64,000 nucleotides of DNA from Eretmocerus hayati (taxonomy: Eukaryota > Arthropoda > Insecta > Hymenoptera > Aphelinidae): NCBI GenBank assembly GCA_029851415.1, contig CM056743.1:96570501-96634500 (forward strand), given 5' to 3'. Below, piece by piece: positions 36,530 through 47,472 of this stretch; positions within the stretch are counted from its first letter, which is position 1; the number at the start of each line of letters is the position of its first letter. The translations under genes and the position numbers were made by a program. The notes beneath the pieces were generated by a model. It was not told the origin of the DNA and did not search any database. It saw only the letters and a program-made list of their open reading frames with translations.

Positions 36530-39125
36530 ATGCCGCTTACTAGATCGAGAGCAAAAGAGCTCGCCGAACGTCTTGAAACTTTGTCAAAACAACTCGACGA
36601 AGATGACCTCTACAATGATGAAACCTTTACTACCACAGATAAGTTGTTTCATGTGTCGAATAGTGCTCTTGTTTACGTAAGAGGAACAATTCTGTCTGGG
36701 ACTACATTCAAATTACAGCATTTTCTACGTATGATCCATATTATCTTTGATCAATCTATTAGTGAACTCTATGTAAAGCTATCCAAACTTTTGAGGAAAA
36801 AAACAATAACTAATGAACATTTGAAGTTCACGCTCAAATGCAGAACGTATGATATTTTGCCGAAACATTTGCATAATAGTACCAAAGCTATCTCTAATAT
36901 ATCCTTCTATAGTAATTTTGCTAGAGGTACGATGAATAACATCTCCATACAACTGAAGAAAAAGATCCTGAATCTGGAAATCAAAGATTTCAATTTTCAT
37001 CTACGTTTTTCAGATAAAGAGATACAATCTGTTATTGATCAGCTTAAGAATTCCACTAATTGCAACCTCACTGATGACTTCATGCACGCTTATCAATCAA
37101 CATTAGACAGAATCAAGATGAATATAATATCAACTCATGAGAAGAAATTCCATACCCTTTGGAACACCGTGAAACACCATTTTAAGGCATCGGATAGACA
37201 CCTTGTGGACCCGGGGTTTTCACAGTCTAATGCTTATTCTGATTTTGTCCATACCCCACAATCAGAAAACGATCGATCTGATGACATAAAGAAAAAATGG
37301 TTGATTAATTTGACAGGCTCCGAACTTCCAACTTATGTTATCAGCACTTTGAGCCTTGGCGACAAATTCAATTTTGCACCTACTCTAGACAAAAAAACCT
37401 TTTCCCAAGTTATGAAGGACCTCGAATATGTTTATAGAACCCATGAAGACATCAATCCGGCCTTACGCAAAGATGTCTTACATCAGTTGAACTGCTCCAA
37501 TAGAAGGGAAACTCATGTTCCAATAGTAGACCGGATCTTATCACATAATTTAAATTTGACAAAAAACTTTTTACGCAATAACCAGGAAATCATGTTCGCC
37601 AAAGCTGACAAAGGTAACATCACTGTAGCGATAGAGAAAGAAGATTACGTATCAAAAGTTGGAAATTTGCTCAATGATCCTTCTCATTATGAACCAATTA
37701 AGATCTCTCCATTAAATGGCCTACAAAAAAAGATATCGGATCTCACAAAAGATTGGAAAATGAAAGGAATTTTTGATATGGATCCTGTTTTCAAATTTGT
37801 ACCAACTAATCTATCCACCACGAGTAAATCTAGGGCCTATGCGCTTATCAAAGCCCATAAAAGAGACTATCCCGTCCGCATTATAGTCTCAGCTGTGAAT
37901 AGCCCTACACATTTTATCGATAAGCGCCTCTCTCTTTATTTTAACAAACATGTACCTGCGCCAGCTTCACGGATGAAAAACAGTTATGAAATGAAAAAAG
38001 TTTTAAAAGAATTATCTGTTCCGGAAGAATATGAGGTTGTATCGTTTGATGTAGTCAACTTGTTCACTAACTTATTACATTATTTAATTCTCCTAGCTTT
38101 GGGTAAGAAATGGAAGTACTTCAAAAACACGATTGGCAAAAAAATAAGTAAACAAATGCAGAAAAGAGTATTCTTTTATACAAAAGATACGTAGACGATT
38201 GTTTACTCATCATTTTGGAGGATAAAATTCCTGAAGTTTTAGATATTTTCAACAAATATAATAATCAATTACAATTCACTCATGAATTACCAGTTAACAA
38301 TAGCATTGGCTTCCTCGACCTCAGAATTGAAAAGATTCCGAATCAACCATGCTCTATAGATTGGTATAGGAAAAGTACAGCATCTGGTAGATACACGAAT
38401 TTCCATTCACACCACCCAATATCCCAAAAAATTACTATTATATATAATTTGGTGGACAAGTGTATATTATTATCTGACCCTCTCTTCCACCAGAAGAATT
38501 TGGGCCTGATTCGAGGATTATTACAATCAAATGATTACCCAGCCTCTTTGATCAACAGATACATTAAGAAACGTTTACATTCCCAGCTCCAACCCCGTTC
38601 AATCTCACAAAAAAATTCCATCATCGAAACGCCTAAAATTGTTCTACCTTTCATCAAAAATTTATCCCTCGCCCTTGGTAAGATCATAAAAAACACCATC
38701 TTGTTCTCATTAATTCAACCAATAACCAATTCAGTAACATGATTGAATTGGGGAAGGACCCTCTACCCATCATAGAGAAACACAACATCGTCTATAAAAT
38801 TAATTGCAATGACTGTGAAAAAATCTACATAGGTACTAGCAAACGGAAAGCCAAAAAGAGGATCCCGGAACATGAGAAACATGTTAGGAATAAGTCAGCA
38901 CGCTCAGCGTTAGCTGTGCATGCTGACGAGTACCAACATCAAATTGATTTTAATTCCTTTCAAATTCTTGATGTTGAAAGCAAGTATGGCATTAGATTTT
39001 TTTCCGAAATGTTGAATATTCATTTCTATCCCAACACACTCAATCGGATGAAAGATACATTAGGTTTAAAAAAAATATACAAAGACTGTCTTGATAATTT
39101 TAAGATGACTGATGACCACGGATGA
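36530..39125 (+). pseudogene. Penelope-like RT and GIY-YIG endonuclease, broken
   Basis: The first open block (36530-38194, 554 codons) starts MPLTRSRAKELAERLETL. It contains ADKGNITVAIE, RAYALIKAHKRDYPVRIIVS and SFDVVNLFTN, motifs of Penelope reverse transcriptases. The frame then breaks. The next frame opens at YVDDCLLI (catalytic YVDD) near 38185 and runs to 38742. The 60-80 residues usually between motif A and YVDD, including the motif-B GTPMGSP-type loop, are missing, so the enzyme cannot work. A one-base loss near 38690 causes a second break. The last frame (38739-39125) is the GIY-YIG domain, with the CNDC pair, EKIYIGTSKR and a nearby EHEKH. The same deletion occurs in copy 1. Confidence 0.88.
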
Positions 39126-39154
39126 TCACTGCAATATTTGCTTGATCAACCATT

Positions 39155-39776
39155 TATGTTTATGAGTATTGATTTCATCAACCACCGATCATCCGTTCAC
39201 TACTGCCCCCTATTGTCCATTTCCCAATTAATAAAATTTTGAATTTATTTTCCTCAGTCGACTTGGGTGAGCCGTCTGCTACGGCGGCTCAGGAAAAAAA
39301 TTACATCTCTTCCACCCAAGAGATGAGAGATTTAAGTGAAAAAAATATTATAATTCTTCCCACGGTAAGATTCACAAACTTCATATCATGTCATAAGTGT
39401 TGCATATATTTTACCTCGCCCTTCCTTTTCTCCTTCAACTTCCTCAGGTTTGGATTGCTATGTATAATTGTGATCATGTTTATCTATATCGAAGACTGCA
39501 AACTCACGCTTGCTAATAGCAATTTCATGTTGATCTCTCAAAAAAAGACTCATCCAATGTTTAAAGGTATGTCTAATTAGTTTCAGGTCTTTCTCGAATG
39601 GTATTCTGTGGTAGTTTTATATGTATGTCCGTTTACTAGTATTTTAGCTTGAAAAGGGTTGGTCTACATATAACCGAAACGTCGCTCTGACAAATTCTAA
39701 ATAAATGGCAGGAGATACCGATAATTGCATCGTCTCTGAATATTGAATACATCCTGCAATAGAGTCTACACATCAG
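39155..39776 (+). repeat. Penelope pseudo-LTR, 3' copy
   Basis: Direct repeat of the 5' pseudo-LTR. It ends at GAGTCTACACATCAG, after which the two copies diverge. Confidence 0.8.
39656..39685 (+). ncRNA. Hammerhead-ribozyme-like motif, 3' pseudo-LTR
   Basis: Same layout as at 36375, with one substitution in the stem II hairpin (ATAACC instead of ACAACC) and the same altered first core box. The conserved CCGAAACGTCGC is retained. Confidence 0.5.
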
Positions 39777-41191
39777 AAAATTTTTTTGCACTATCATTAC
39801 TTTCTCTCTTGAAGATGTGCAAGAACATTGTTTCCACTGTTGTCGTCAATACACCAATAGACGAGCTTTAAAAGATCGGCTAGTAAAGTTTTCAAAATCT
39901 CCAAAAACTTCGAGAACAGGGAGAAATAGTCTTTGACAAAAATCTAATCCATGTCGTTCAAATTTCTTCCCTTTCCATTCTAATGCACAAAATTTGTATT
40001 GTTCAACATTCATGATGAATATGCTACTCTTGGACTGTCGGCACTTTGTTACCTCAATACTTAATCGCGTACTTGAATTATTGACGTTATTGAATTTAAT
40101 GGGAAAGGAAGCACAAGTGCAATATTGTTATATCAATGACGTTTACTCCCATTAGTTGGTCTGAAATTGGAATTTTCGATCTAAGAGTGAGTTCAACTCT
40201 TCAAACCATGCTCAATACTACTCGTGCACCCTGATGTTGGATATCGACAAATTACTGTTTCCATTTCATTGTGATTCAAATAACTAATCCACGATAGAAT
40301 GCATTTGACTGCATGTATGGACTTCGTGGAAAGTTTGTAATCTAATGTTACATAATTTAAATGCAGTGCTTCAGCGATATGGATATTGATGTTCTTCAAT
40401 AAACGCAGAGGTACAACCAAGTAGTTGACGATCTTGAGAAATCACCTACAAAAGAATTCATGTCCCAACTGATTAATCCTTCTTCTATTAAAAGCATTCA
40501 AAATGATGACAATACTGACAAATCTTTACAATTGTATCAATCAAACCTTCATCTTTTCCACAAAATTTAATATATGACAATAAAATTACAAAAACGTTCT
40601 GTTTGACGTTCCAGTTCGTGAAATTCAAAGAATTGAGTAGTATTTAAATTCATGTTCTTATAGCATACACATGACAAATTTAATAATGGAAAGAACGGTA
40701 ATAGGTGTGTTTAAAACATCTTTCAAATACTATACAAGCCACCTATCTGAAGTGGTTCCGACATTCATTCTCTCCGTAAGTTAACACAATGAGAAAGCGA
40801 TGGAAGTATGCTCAAGTATCATTATTGTCCTATAGGCTTGATGCAACCATTTACATATAAAAGGTATGTGAGAAACGGAGTGACTCCAATGAATTCATCT
40901 GCCTCTGCCTCTTGCTCAACTGAAACCACCTCTGCCACGACCCGCGACTTTGCCTCACGGGGGAGCTGATTTTGGCCTCAGAGCTTCAATGCGTTCTCTA
41001 CATTCAGTCTTAATCTGGTTACCAACAAGTCGCTATTGTAAATGTCAGCAAAGCAGTTTGTGTTCGTCAACTCCGGACCAACAGTGAGCCATCCAGGTCT
41101 AATAGTTGTATCCGTCCCAAACAGGTGCAGGCTGGAAACAATTACATTGGTTAATGTTTCTGGTGAATATCCCTGAAGATAACTTATAACT
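39777..41191. other. No gene seen
   Basis: AT-rich sequence with one unremarkable 75-codon minus-strand frame (40193-40420) and no recognised domain, RNA or repeat. Confidence 0.5.
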
Positions 41192-41315
41192 CATCATTGT
41201 TCATCGCTTGGTTGATACCGGATTTGAGTCGAACTCGTAACCCATGATTCAAATTAAGTATCTTCCCAAAAGTATCGAAATTTTCACGAAAAATTTCATT
41301 TCGATCATTATTCAA
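41192..41315. repeat. Direct repeat flanking a hairpin element, left
   Basis: TTGGTTGATACCGGATTTGA followed by CCATGATTCAAATTAAGT and TCTTCCCAAAA. It recurs in the same orientation at 42623-42745. Confidence 0.6.
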
Positions 41316-41401
41316 CTAAAGGAGAATTCTATCCCAACCAAATGATTGGTATAGCTGGGAATCATCTAGTTTCGATGCCCCAAATTCCGCTCATATACAG
41401 A

Positions 41402-42501
41402 TACAGTACCTTACAAAATTAATGGATCATGCATGGCCTCACTAAATCCATGATAACTCCAAATCCCTTCATCATATGGAAATTTTGGAAATAGGATCTC
41501 GAAGATCAGAAAAAATCTATCGATTCATGTGTTTCAACTATTTTTCGAGTGCTTTTTAAGTGCCCGTAATCGACATTGAAAATCTAAAAGAATTCTTCTT
41601 CAGTGGATCACCTACAACTTTGACGGGAAAGCTCGGATCACAAAAATTCTCACGGGATCTTGTAGATCGTTCAAAAATCTAAAAATTTGGTCCCTTGTAA
41701 AATTTTCGTACGACCCTTCCCGTCTGACTTACGAGCTCCGAAAGAAAACTTTGTATTAACATAGGGTGCTTATGGAGATCCCGAAGCTGGTACCTATTTC
41801 GTTTCGTCTTGCTCTATTCTAGTGCAAACATTCATCAAAAAAATATCACGCTCCATGATTTTGACGTAAAATGATCTCATCTTTCAGAAAAAGATATCAG
41901 ATTTAGTCTCAGATTTGATGAGACAACAATTTTCCAAGTTTTGTTATGAAAATTGATTTATTCCATGTTTTGGCCGTCCATATTATATTTGAGACAAAAT
42001 CTGATAGAATATTCTGAAAGATGAGATTATTTTACGTCAAAATCATGTGGCGTGATTATTTTTTGATGAGTTTTCTCACTAGAGTAGAGCAAGACGAAAC
42101 GAAATAGGTACCAGCTTCGGGATCTCCATAAGCACCCCATGTTAATACAAAGTTTTCTTTCAGAGCTCGTAAGTCAGACGGAAAGGGTTGTACGAAAATT
42201 TTACAACGGACCAAATTTTTAGATTTTTGAACGATCTACAAGATCCCGTGAAAATTTTTGTAATCCGACCTTTCCCGTCAAAGTTGTAGGTGATCCACTG
42301 AAGGAGAATTTTTTTTAGATTTTCAATGTCTATTACGGGCACTTAAAAAGCACTTGAAAAATATTTGAAACACATGAATCGATAGATTTTTTTGTGATCT
42401 TCAAGATCCTCTTCTCAGAATTTCCATACAATGAAGGGATTCGAAGTTATCATGGATTTAGTGAGACCATGCATGATCCATCAATTTTGGAAGATACTGT
42501 A
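41402..42501. mobile_element. ~1.1-kb hairpin element, arms ~545 bp
   Basis: The left arm from TACAGTACCTTACAAAATTA is repeated inverted to 42501. Long matching stretches include CTGGTACCTATTTCGTTTCG and ATCTTGTAGATCGTTCAAAA. The centre is near 41950. It is non-coding. It lies between two direct repeats, which could reflect a duplicated target or an older tandem block. Confidence 0.75.
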
Positions 42502-42622
42502 CTTCCTCAGAAGAATAATTCAAAATCGTGTGAATCACTCATTTTGTATACTCATTTTTCCCCCTTATCATCCTCTACAAGTAATTTACCGATCTTTCAA
42601 CGGCCTAAATGAATATTCTTCC

Positions 42623-42745
42623 ATCATTTTTCACAGATTGGTTGATACCGAATTTGAGGTGAAGTCATGAACCATGATTAAGATGAAGTTTCTTCCCAAA
42701 AAATCCAAAGTTTAAACTAAAGTTTCATTTGAAACATTTTCAAAC
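42623..42745. repeat. Direct repeat flanking a hairpin element, right
   Basis: Same-orientation partner of 41192-41315, with TTGGTTGATACCGAATTTGA and CTTCCCAAAA shared. Confidence 0.6.
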
Positions 42746-43286
42746 TGAGTGTACCAAATTTCCACATCAACCAAGTGGTGCATGCTGTTACGGGATATCA
42801 AAGATTATGCTAAAGTAATTGGCGAGTGATAAAAAACTGGATGCTTGGAAATTAAAAATGGTTCAACAATGTATTTACAATGAAATGTAGAATATCAGGG
42901 AGATTGTAATAGTCGGAGATCGTGGTAATCATCTTGTTCTAGTGAAATAATGAAGGCATCAGATACAATTACATTCGTAGTTAAGCATCATATCGATCTG
43001 TTAATTCATTGAACCGAGTCCTATCATTAATTTAACGCACTGATAAGTACGCAAAAGATGTAAAGAACAATGCAAGAAACAATCGTATCATCAAGTTGAT
43101 AATGAAGATAGTCAATATTTGATCTTGGGCGAGGGAAAAATAAATAATATCTGGAAAAATTGCAACCTCATTTGGTATTGAATCAGTCTGCTCAAGTTTT
43201 TCATGAATTGGACTGACCATGCGTGCACATTTGGCTAGGAGAAAGCATTGTGCTAATCTCTTTTAGCAGCGTATCTTGTAATCATG
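42746..43286. other. No gene seen
   Basis: AT-rich sequence; a 62-codon minus-strand frame has no support. Confidence 0.5.
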
Positions 43287-43289
43287 TTA

Positions 43290-43542
43290 GGGTGATGACA
43301 GACAACCCCCCACGACGCGATTCTCATGCCATTTCACGACACGATACCTCCCAACACGACACGTAATTTATTCCGATGAAGCCAACTATCGATGGATTTG
43401 ATAGAACCAGTCATGGGTTGTGAAAATGAATCCAATCCATCGATAGTTGGGTTCACCAAAATGAATTATGTGTCGTGTCGAGTGGTGTCGTATCGTGAAA
43501 TGGCATGAGAATCGCGTCGTGGCGGGTTGTCTGTCATCACCC
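43290..43542. mobile_element. PIF/Harbinger-like MITE (253 bp)
   Basis: The terminal inverted repeat GGGTGATGACAGACAACCC continues inward through CATTTCACGA, making most of the element a hairpin. It is flanked by TTA on both sides (43287-43289 and 43543-43545), the 3-bp target duplication usual for PIF/Harbinger elements. Confidence 0.75.
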
Positions 43543-43804
43543 TTAAGTTCATCATGGGCCGACCACTCACGTAAAAAGTTTTTTGTTCGTATCAAGTTTT
43601 TCTGAACTTGATGTTCAGAAAAAGTTTATATGAACAAAACAAATGAGACCATCCTGCACTTGGAAACGGAACATTTTCTGAACTTAAATAAACTTTTTAT
43701 AAACTTTTACAGAAGTTCGATAAAGTTCATAAATTGTTTTACCAACTTCATATCCGGGCTAGGAACACCTAACCGGGTCAAATAAGTATTATAGTGCTTC
43801 TCAC

Positions 43805-44990
43805 CTATCCTCCGGGATGGCAGGCTCTCAAGTGTCGTCCCATGTTCCGCTTGCGCATTTTTTTCGTGCATCCTTCTACAGTGCACCGCACCTCTTCATC
43901 GAGCTTTTTGTGCATAGGCCGTACGTGCGAGTCTCGTGATGAGACGGTCTTGAATGAGATTCCGCAAGCGTTGAAGCGGCACGTGTGGATTTTCAGATCG
44001 TGCTCTTTAAGCACGTGAGCATCGAACTGAGCTTTCCGCACGAACTCCACGTTGCACGTTGGGCACACGTGCTTCCCCTTCCGCGTGAAGATGATCCGGC
44101 CCTTGACCTTCTTTTGAAGCTCGTAGAATTCACGTGGCTTCCTGCCTATCTCCTCCTCACTGCATCCATGGCAATACTCCCGGGTGATATCCTCATTATG
44201 TGCATCAGCCCGGGTGACGACGTTCATTGCTATGGCATCGTTAAAGCCAACGTTTACCACAGCATGAAGAATGCCGGCGCCGATAAATACAAAGTCTCCC
44301 GGGCGCTGCACGAAGTATCTCACCTTGAATGCAAATAATCTCTCTATGAGGTACCACTTGCTTAAATAAAAAAAATAAAAAAAAATTTTGAAAAATAAAA
44401 AAAAATCTCACCTTGATACCCCATGTCTGCAACAATCAAGGATCGATGCTCACGCTGCTCTGGTGGAACGGGGCGCAGCCTTTTATATTTTTTCTGTGCT
44501 TTTCTAAGCACTCCACTAGCTTGGGGTAATCGGCCGGGTCGATCGTGGCCCAGCACTTTTCACACCCTCCCAAGTGGCAGTTGCAGCTTTTGAATCCGCC
44601 ATTCTCTGCGTGCCAACACGTACGACTCCCGGGCGCGCCAAAATACCTCATAGAAGTATTGACGCCCCGGTGCACTTCCTTTCTCGATCGTTTTTTGGGT
44701 GGTTTGATGACCGAGTCGAACTCGTCTATCAGGCACATGCTGGCATCTTTAACGGAGTCTTGGTCCCGGCAATAACACGTATGTTTCTTAGCGACATCGT
44801 TGTCGAAGGCAAGACAGTGGACCCGGAAACTGAATTCCGAATCTGTCTCGCCTGATTTCCGAACGGCGATCGGTTTTTGCACAAGCATTCTCTCCCGGAC
44901 TTCTGCAGCCTCCGCACCAACACACTGCTCACTGTAGGGCTGCCTCACGCCCTTTTTTAGATTGGTCGAGTACTCCTTCGACACTGTCAC
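43805..44990 (-). pseudogene. JmjC-domain plus C2H2 zinc-finger gene, in-frame TGA (partial)
   Basis: Two exons fit canonical sites with a phase-0 intron: 44412-44990 and 43805-44323. The first holds the start of a JmjC domain (MRYFGAPGSRTCWHAENGG), with H-x-E as the iron-binding pair. The second continues it (VQRPGDFVFIGAGILHAVVN) with the distal histidine, followed by three C2H2-like fingers (CPTCNVEF and onward, CRFNACGISF and onward, CTVEGCTKKM and onward). JmjC proteins with these residues are Fe(II)/2-oxoglutarate oxygenases, often histone demethylases. A TGA at 44436-44438 interrupts the domain just before the intron. 5' exons lie above 44990 and are not placed. It could be a pseudogene, a recoded stop, or a sequencing error. 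Confidence 0.7.
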
Positions 44991-46650
44991 CTGCAAAGAT
45001 AAATCCATTGAGTAGTAAATATTTCATACTCATATATGAGGGTTTCCATGGACCTTTTAACTATTGACCCTCTGGAATAAGAAAAGAATTTTCTCATCGC
45101 ACACGTCTGAAATGGGTTTCATGTGATTCTTAGACCTTGAAAACATGTTAAAAAAGTGGTGCCACTCTTTTCCAAGCCGAGGTATCTGGTTTAGAACGAC
45201 ATGTACGGAACATTTCATACTTGGAACATTCGTGAATTAACTTGAATCGAATAGATTCGATTCAAAACATTGTCTAGACGATCGATGCGGATTATATTTT
45301 GCCTGACTTGACTTTAAGATGAATTTCATCATCGATTTCTCCGAAATTCGATGTAAACTTCCCAAATCGAATCAAGAGCTATGAGTCTCAATTTAATTTC
45401 TATAATACACTGTAGTGTTATTTTGTTCATTTTTCAGCCGTATACTATGTAAATATCAAGAAGATCGCGATACCATCACATTTGGCGGGTTATTTAGCTT
45501 ACCATCCGGATTCAAATATTTCTCCTCAGCTTCTCACAGAAATACCGATCGACAATTGCAACTCAAAACAGTGCGGTTATATCCTTTTTGTGATGAAGAA
45601 AAAAAAGCACAACGTCCCAACCTTGTGCTCCGCGTCTCCTGAGTATGACATCAAAAAATGACCAATTTCAAAGCCAGTGGCGCGATAACTTCATGAGCTT
45701 TCGAGCTTTATAAAATTTGTCCGGATCAACGCATACTCACAAACCAAATGGAATTCGATTTGTCTTCCTTTAACTTCGAAACCTCTTTGCTGAGTTCTCC
45801 GTTTCGCACAAGGTATTTCATCATTTTCGTAAACAATAGCCAGAGAAAGTTTTCGCACAAAACTCGGTTACATCGATGAATGAGAGCTGATATCATAGCC
45901 AAACCAGCGCACACCTCTGAATCAAAGATTTTCTCAAAATATGAGATTAGTAGATGGATATATCATTGCACACAAGTAGTTGAGGCATAGGTATTTTAGT
46001 TACAGCCTTATCAACCCATTCAAAAAATCGCGTTGGAACGTTTGTAAACCACACAAAAATCATCTTTTGCGGCCTGCTATTGACAATTCAGGATGCGTTT
46101 TAACAAAAAAGAATGTACAAAATAATAAACAAAGAATAAACAAAAAAGAAGAAGTCACCATGGCACGTCGAGTGCTTATTTATTTCAAGTAAGCTTTGAC
46201 GTTAAATGTAGGATGTCTTTCGATCGAGATTAATGGTTACTATGTAACGCTTGGGGGCGAGCTGGGTCAGGGATAATCTGGAGCATCCACCTGAAATACT
46301 AAACCCACCCCGCAGTCACCTCATTTATTTGAGTCCGGATCAGGTCAGGGCCAGGCACCCCGCGCCACGAGGGGTGGGACAGTGGGGCAAATTGGGAGCA
46401 CCTGAAAAACGCGAATGTATTCTGCGGACACTGGTAGAATTCGATCGACACAAATAATCGCTCTCAACGTTCAGAAAAATATAAACGGATTTATTGCTAT
46501 TGGAAATCGCATTTCCCGACTCGCAGGTCGATAAAGCTATTTACAACGCCATCTGTGGCGAAAACTGTCATCAAATCGTTCATTCGTCCAATAACTCAAA
46601 GAATATCACAATATCAAAAAGTCACTTTACAGCTGAAACACCCACGTACA
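44991..46650. other. No gene firmly supported
   Basis: Probably contains upstream introns or exons of the JmjC gene. A minus-strand frame ending at a strong donor-like GTGAGT near 45736 (KEVSKLKEDKSN, coiled-coil-like) might be one, but it is unproven. Low-complexity poly-A follows near 46110-46150. Confidence 0.35.
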
Positions 46651-47472
46651 TTGGCTCGAGATGATTCACTGCACTGTTTCGGCGGAATCACCCATATACA
46701 TTGTGGGCGGAGCTAACGCGAGGGGTGGGAGCTATTTTCCCAGCCGGCGGGCCCGTCCCTCTCCAACTCTCCGCGCCTTCGTCTCCGGAAGTCAGAATTA
46801 TTACGCAAAATGGCCGCTACAACGACCCGCGTGGCCTAGCATGGCCAAAACGTACCTACAAAGGTGAGCACGGGGAGTTGGAGGGACACGGTTACGACGC
46901 GATGGGTCGGCGGACAAGAAGGACACACCGCGTCGCGAGCTCGGGAGTAGGCCACCCGGTAGCCCTGGACACGACTCTCCGCCCGGCGGGGTCACGACAA
47001 GGGTGGGTACACTCTGGGGAAGACGTAAGGCCACTCACTGCATCCGTCTACGTCGTCCGGGTGCCCGCGAAATAGCCTGAACTGTTGCGTCGCTGCTGCT
47101 CTGCTACTGGGGCTGCTATAACCCTGCTGCGGCTGGAGCTCTCTCTCTCTCTCTCTCTCCCTCTCTCTCTCCCTCTCTGGCGGTAAGTGCTTCCACACGC
47201 ATCTAACATCGCTCCGTGTTTGAACATCTTTTTGACCACCAAAACGTCGTCCCGAGTGGCACTTTTTTGCAGATTGGACTTCCTCCTGCAGGCTCATACC
47301 ACTGGAGCATCACTGCATGGCTCCTACTAGAGCCTGGGAGGAATAATTCCAATTCTGCAATTTCCAACAACAACATCGAGTTGGCAGTGCTTGGCGCGGA
47401 AAGTGAGCTTTCTGCGCATGCTCGGAGGTCGTCTGCTACGCTGGCTCGCCTCACCGCCTTGCTGTCTGCTGC

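Larger units (their letters stand above)
35845..39776 (+). mobile_element. Penelope-like element, copy 2 (plus) with pseudo-LTRs
   Basis: The element has direct terminal repeats (about 35890-36504 and 39155-39776) that share ACCACCGATCATCCGTTCAC, CCGTCTGCT and the tail GAGTCTACACATCAG. At the 5' edge (35845-35883) a short piece of the hammerhead-like region lies inverted, a rearrangement typical of Penelope insertions. The coding region between the repeats carries a Penelope-type reverse transcriptase and a GIY-YIG endonuclease, both damaged. Confidence 0.88.

Noticed and set aside
45726..45914. Possible upstream exon of the JmjC gene (KEVSKLKEDKSN before GTGAGT)
   Set aside because: Good donor-like site, but no acceptor, phase or homology could be fixed.
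46246..46440. Possible remnant of the GGGGGCAAGTTGGG-ended MITE near GGGGGCGAGCTGGGTCAGGG
   Set aside because: Only a short similarity to the element at 16406-17362 and no matching opposite end.
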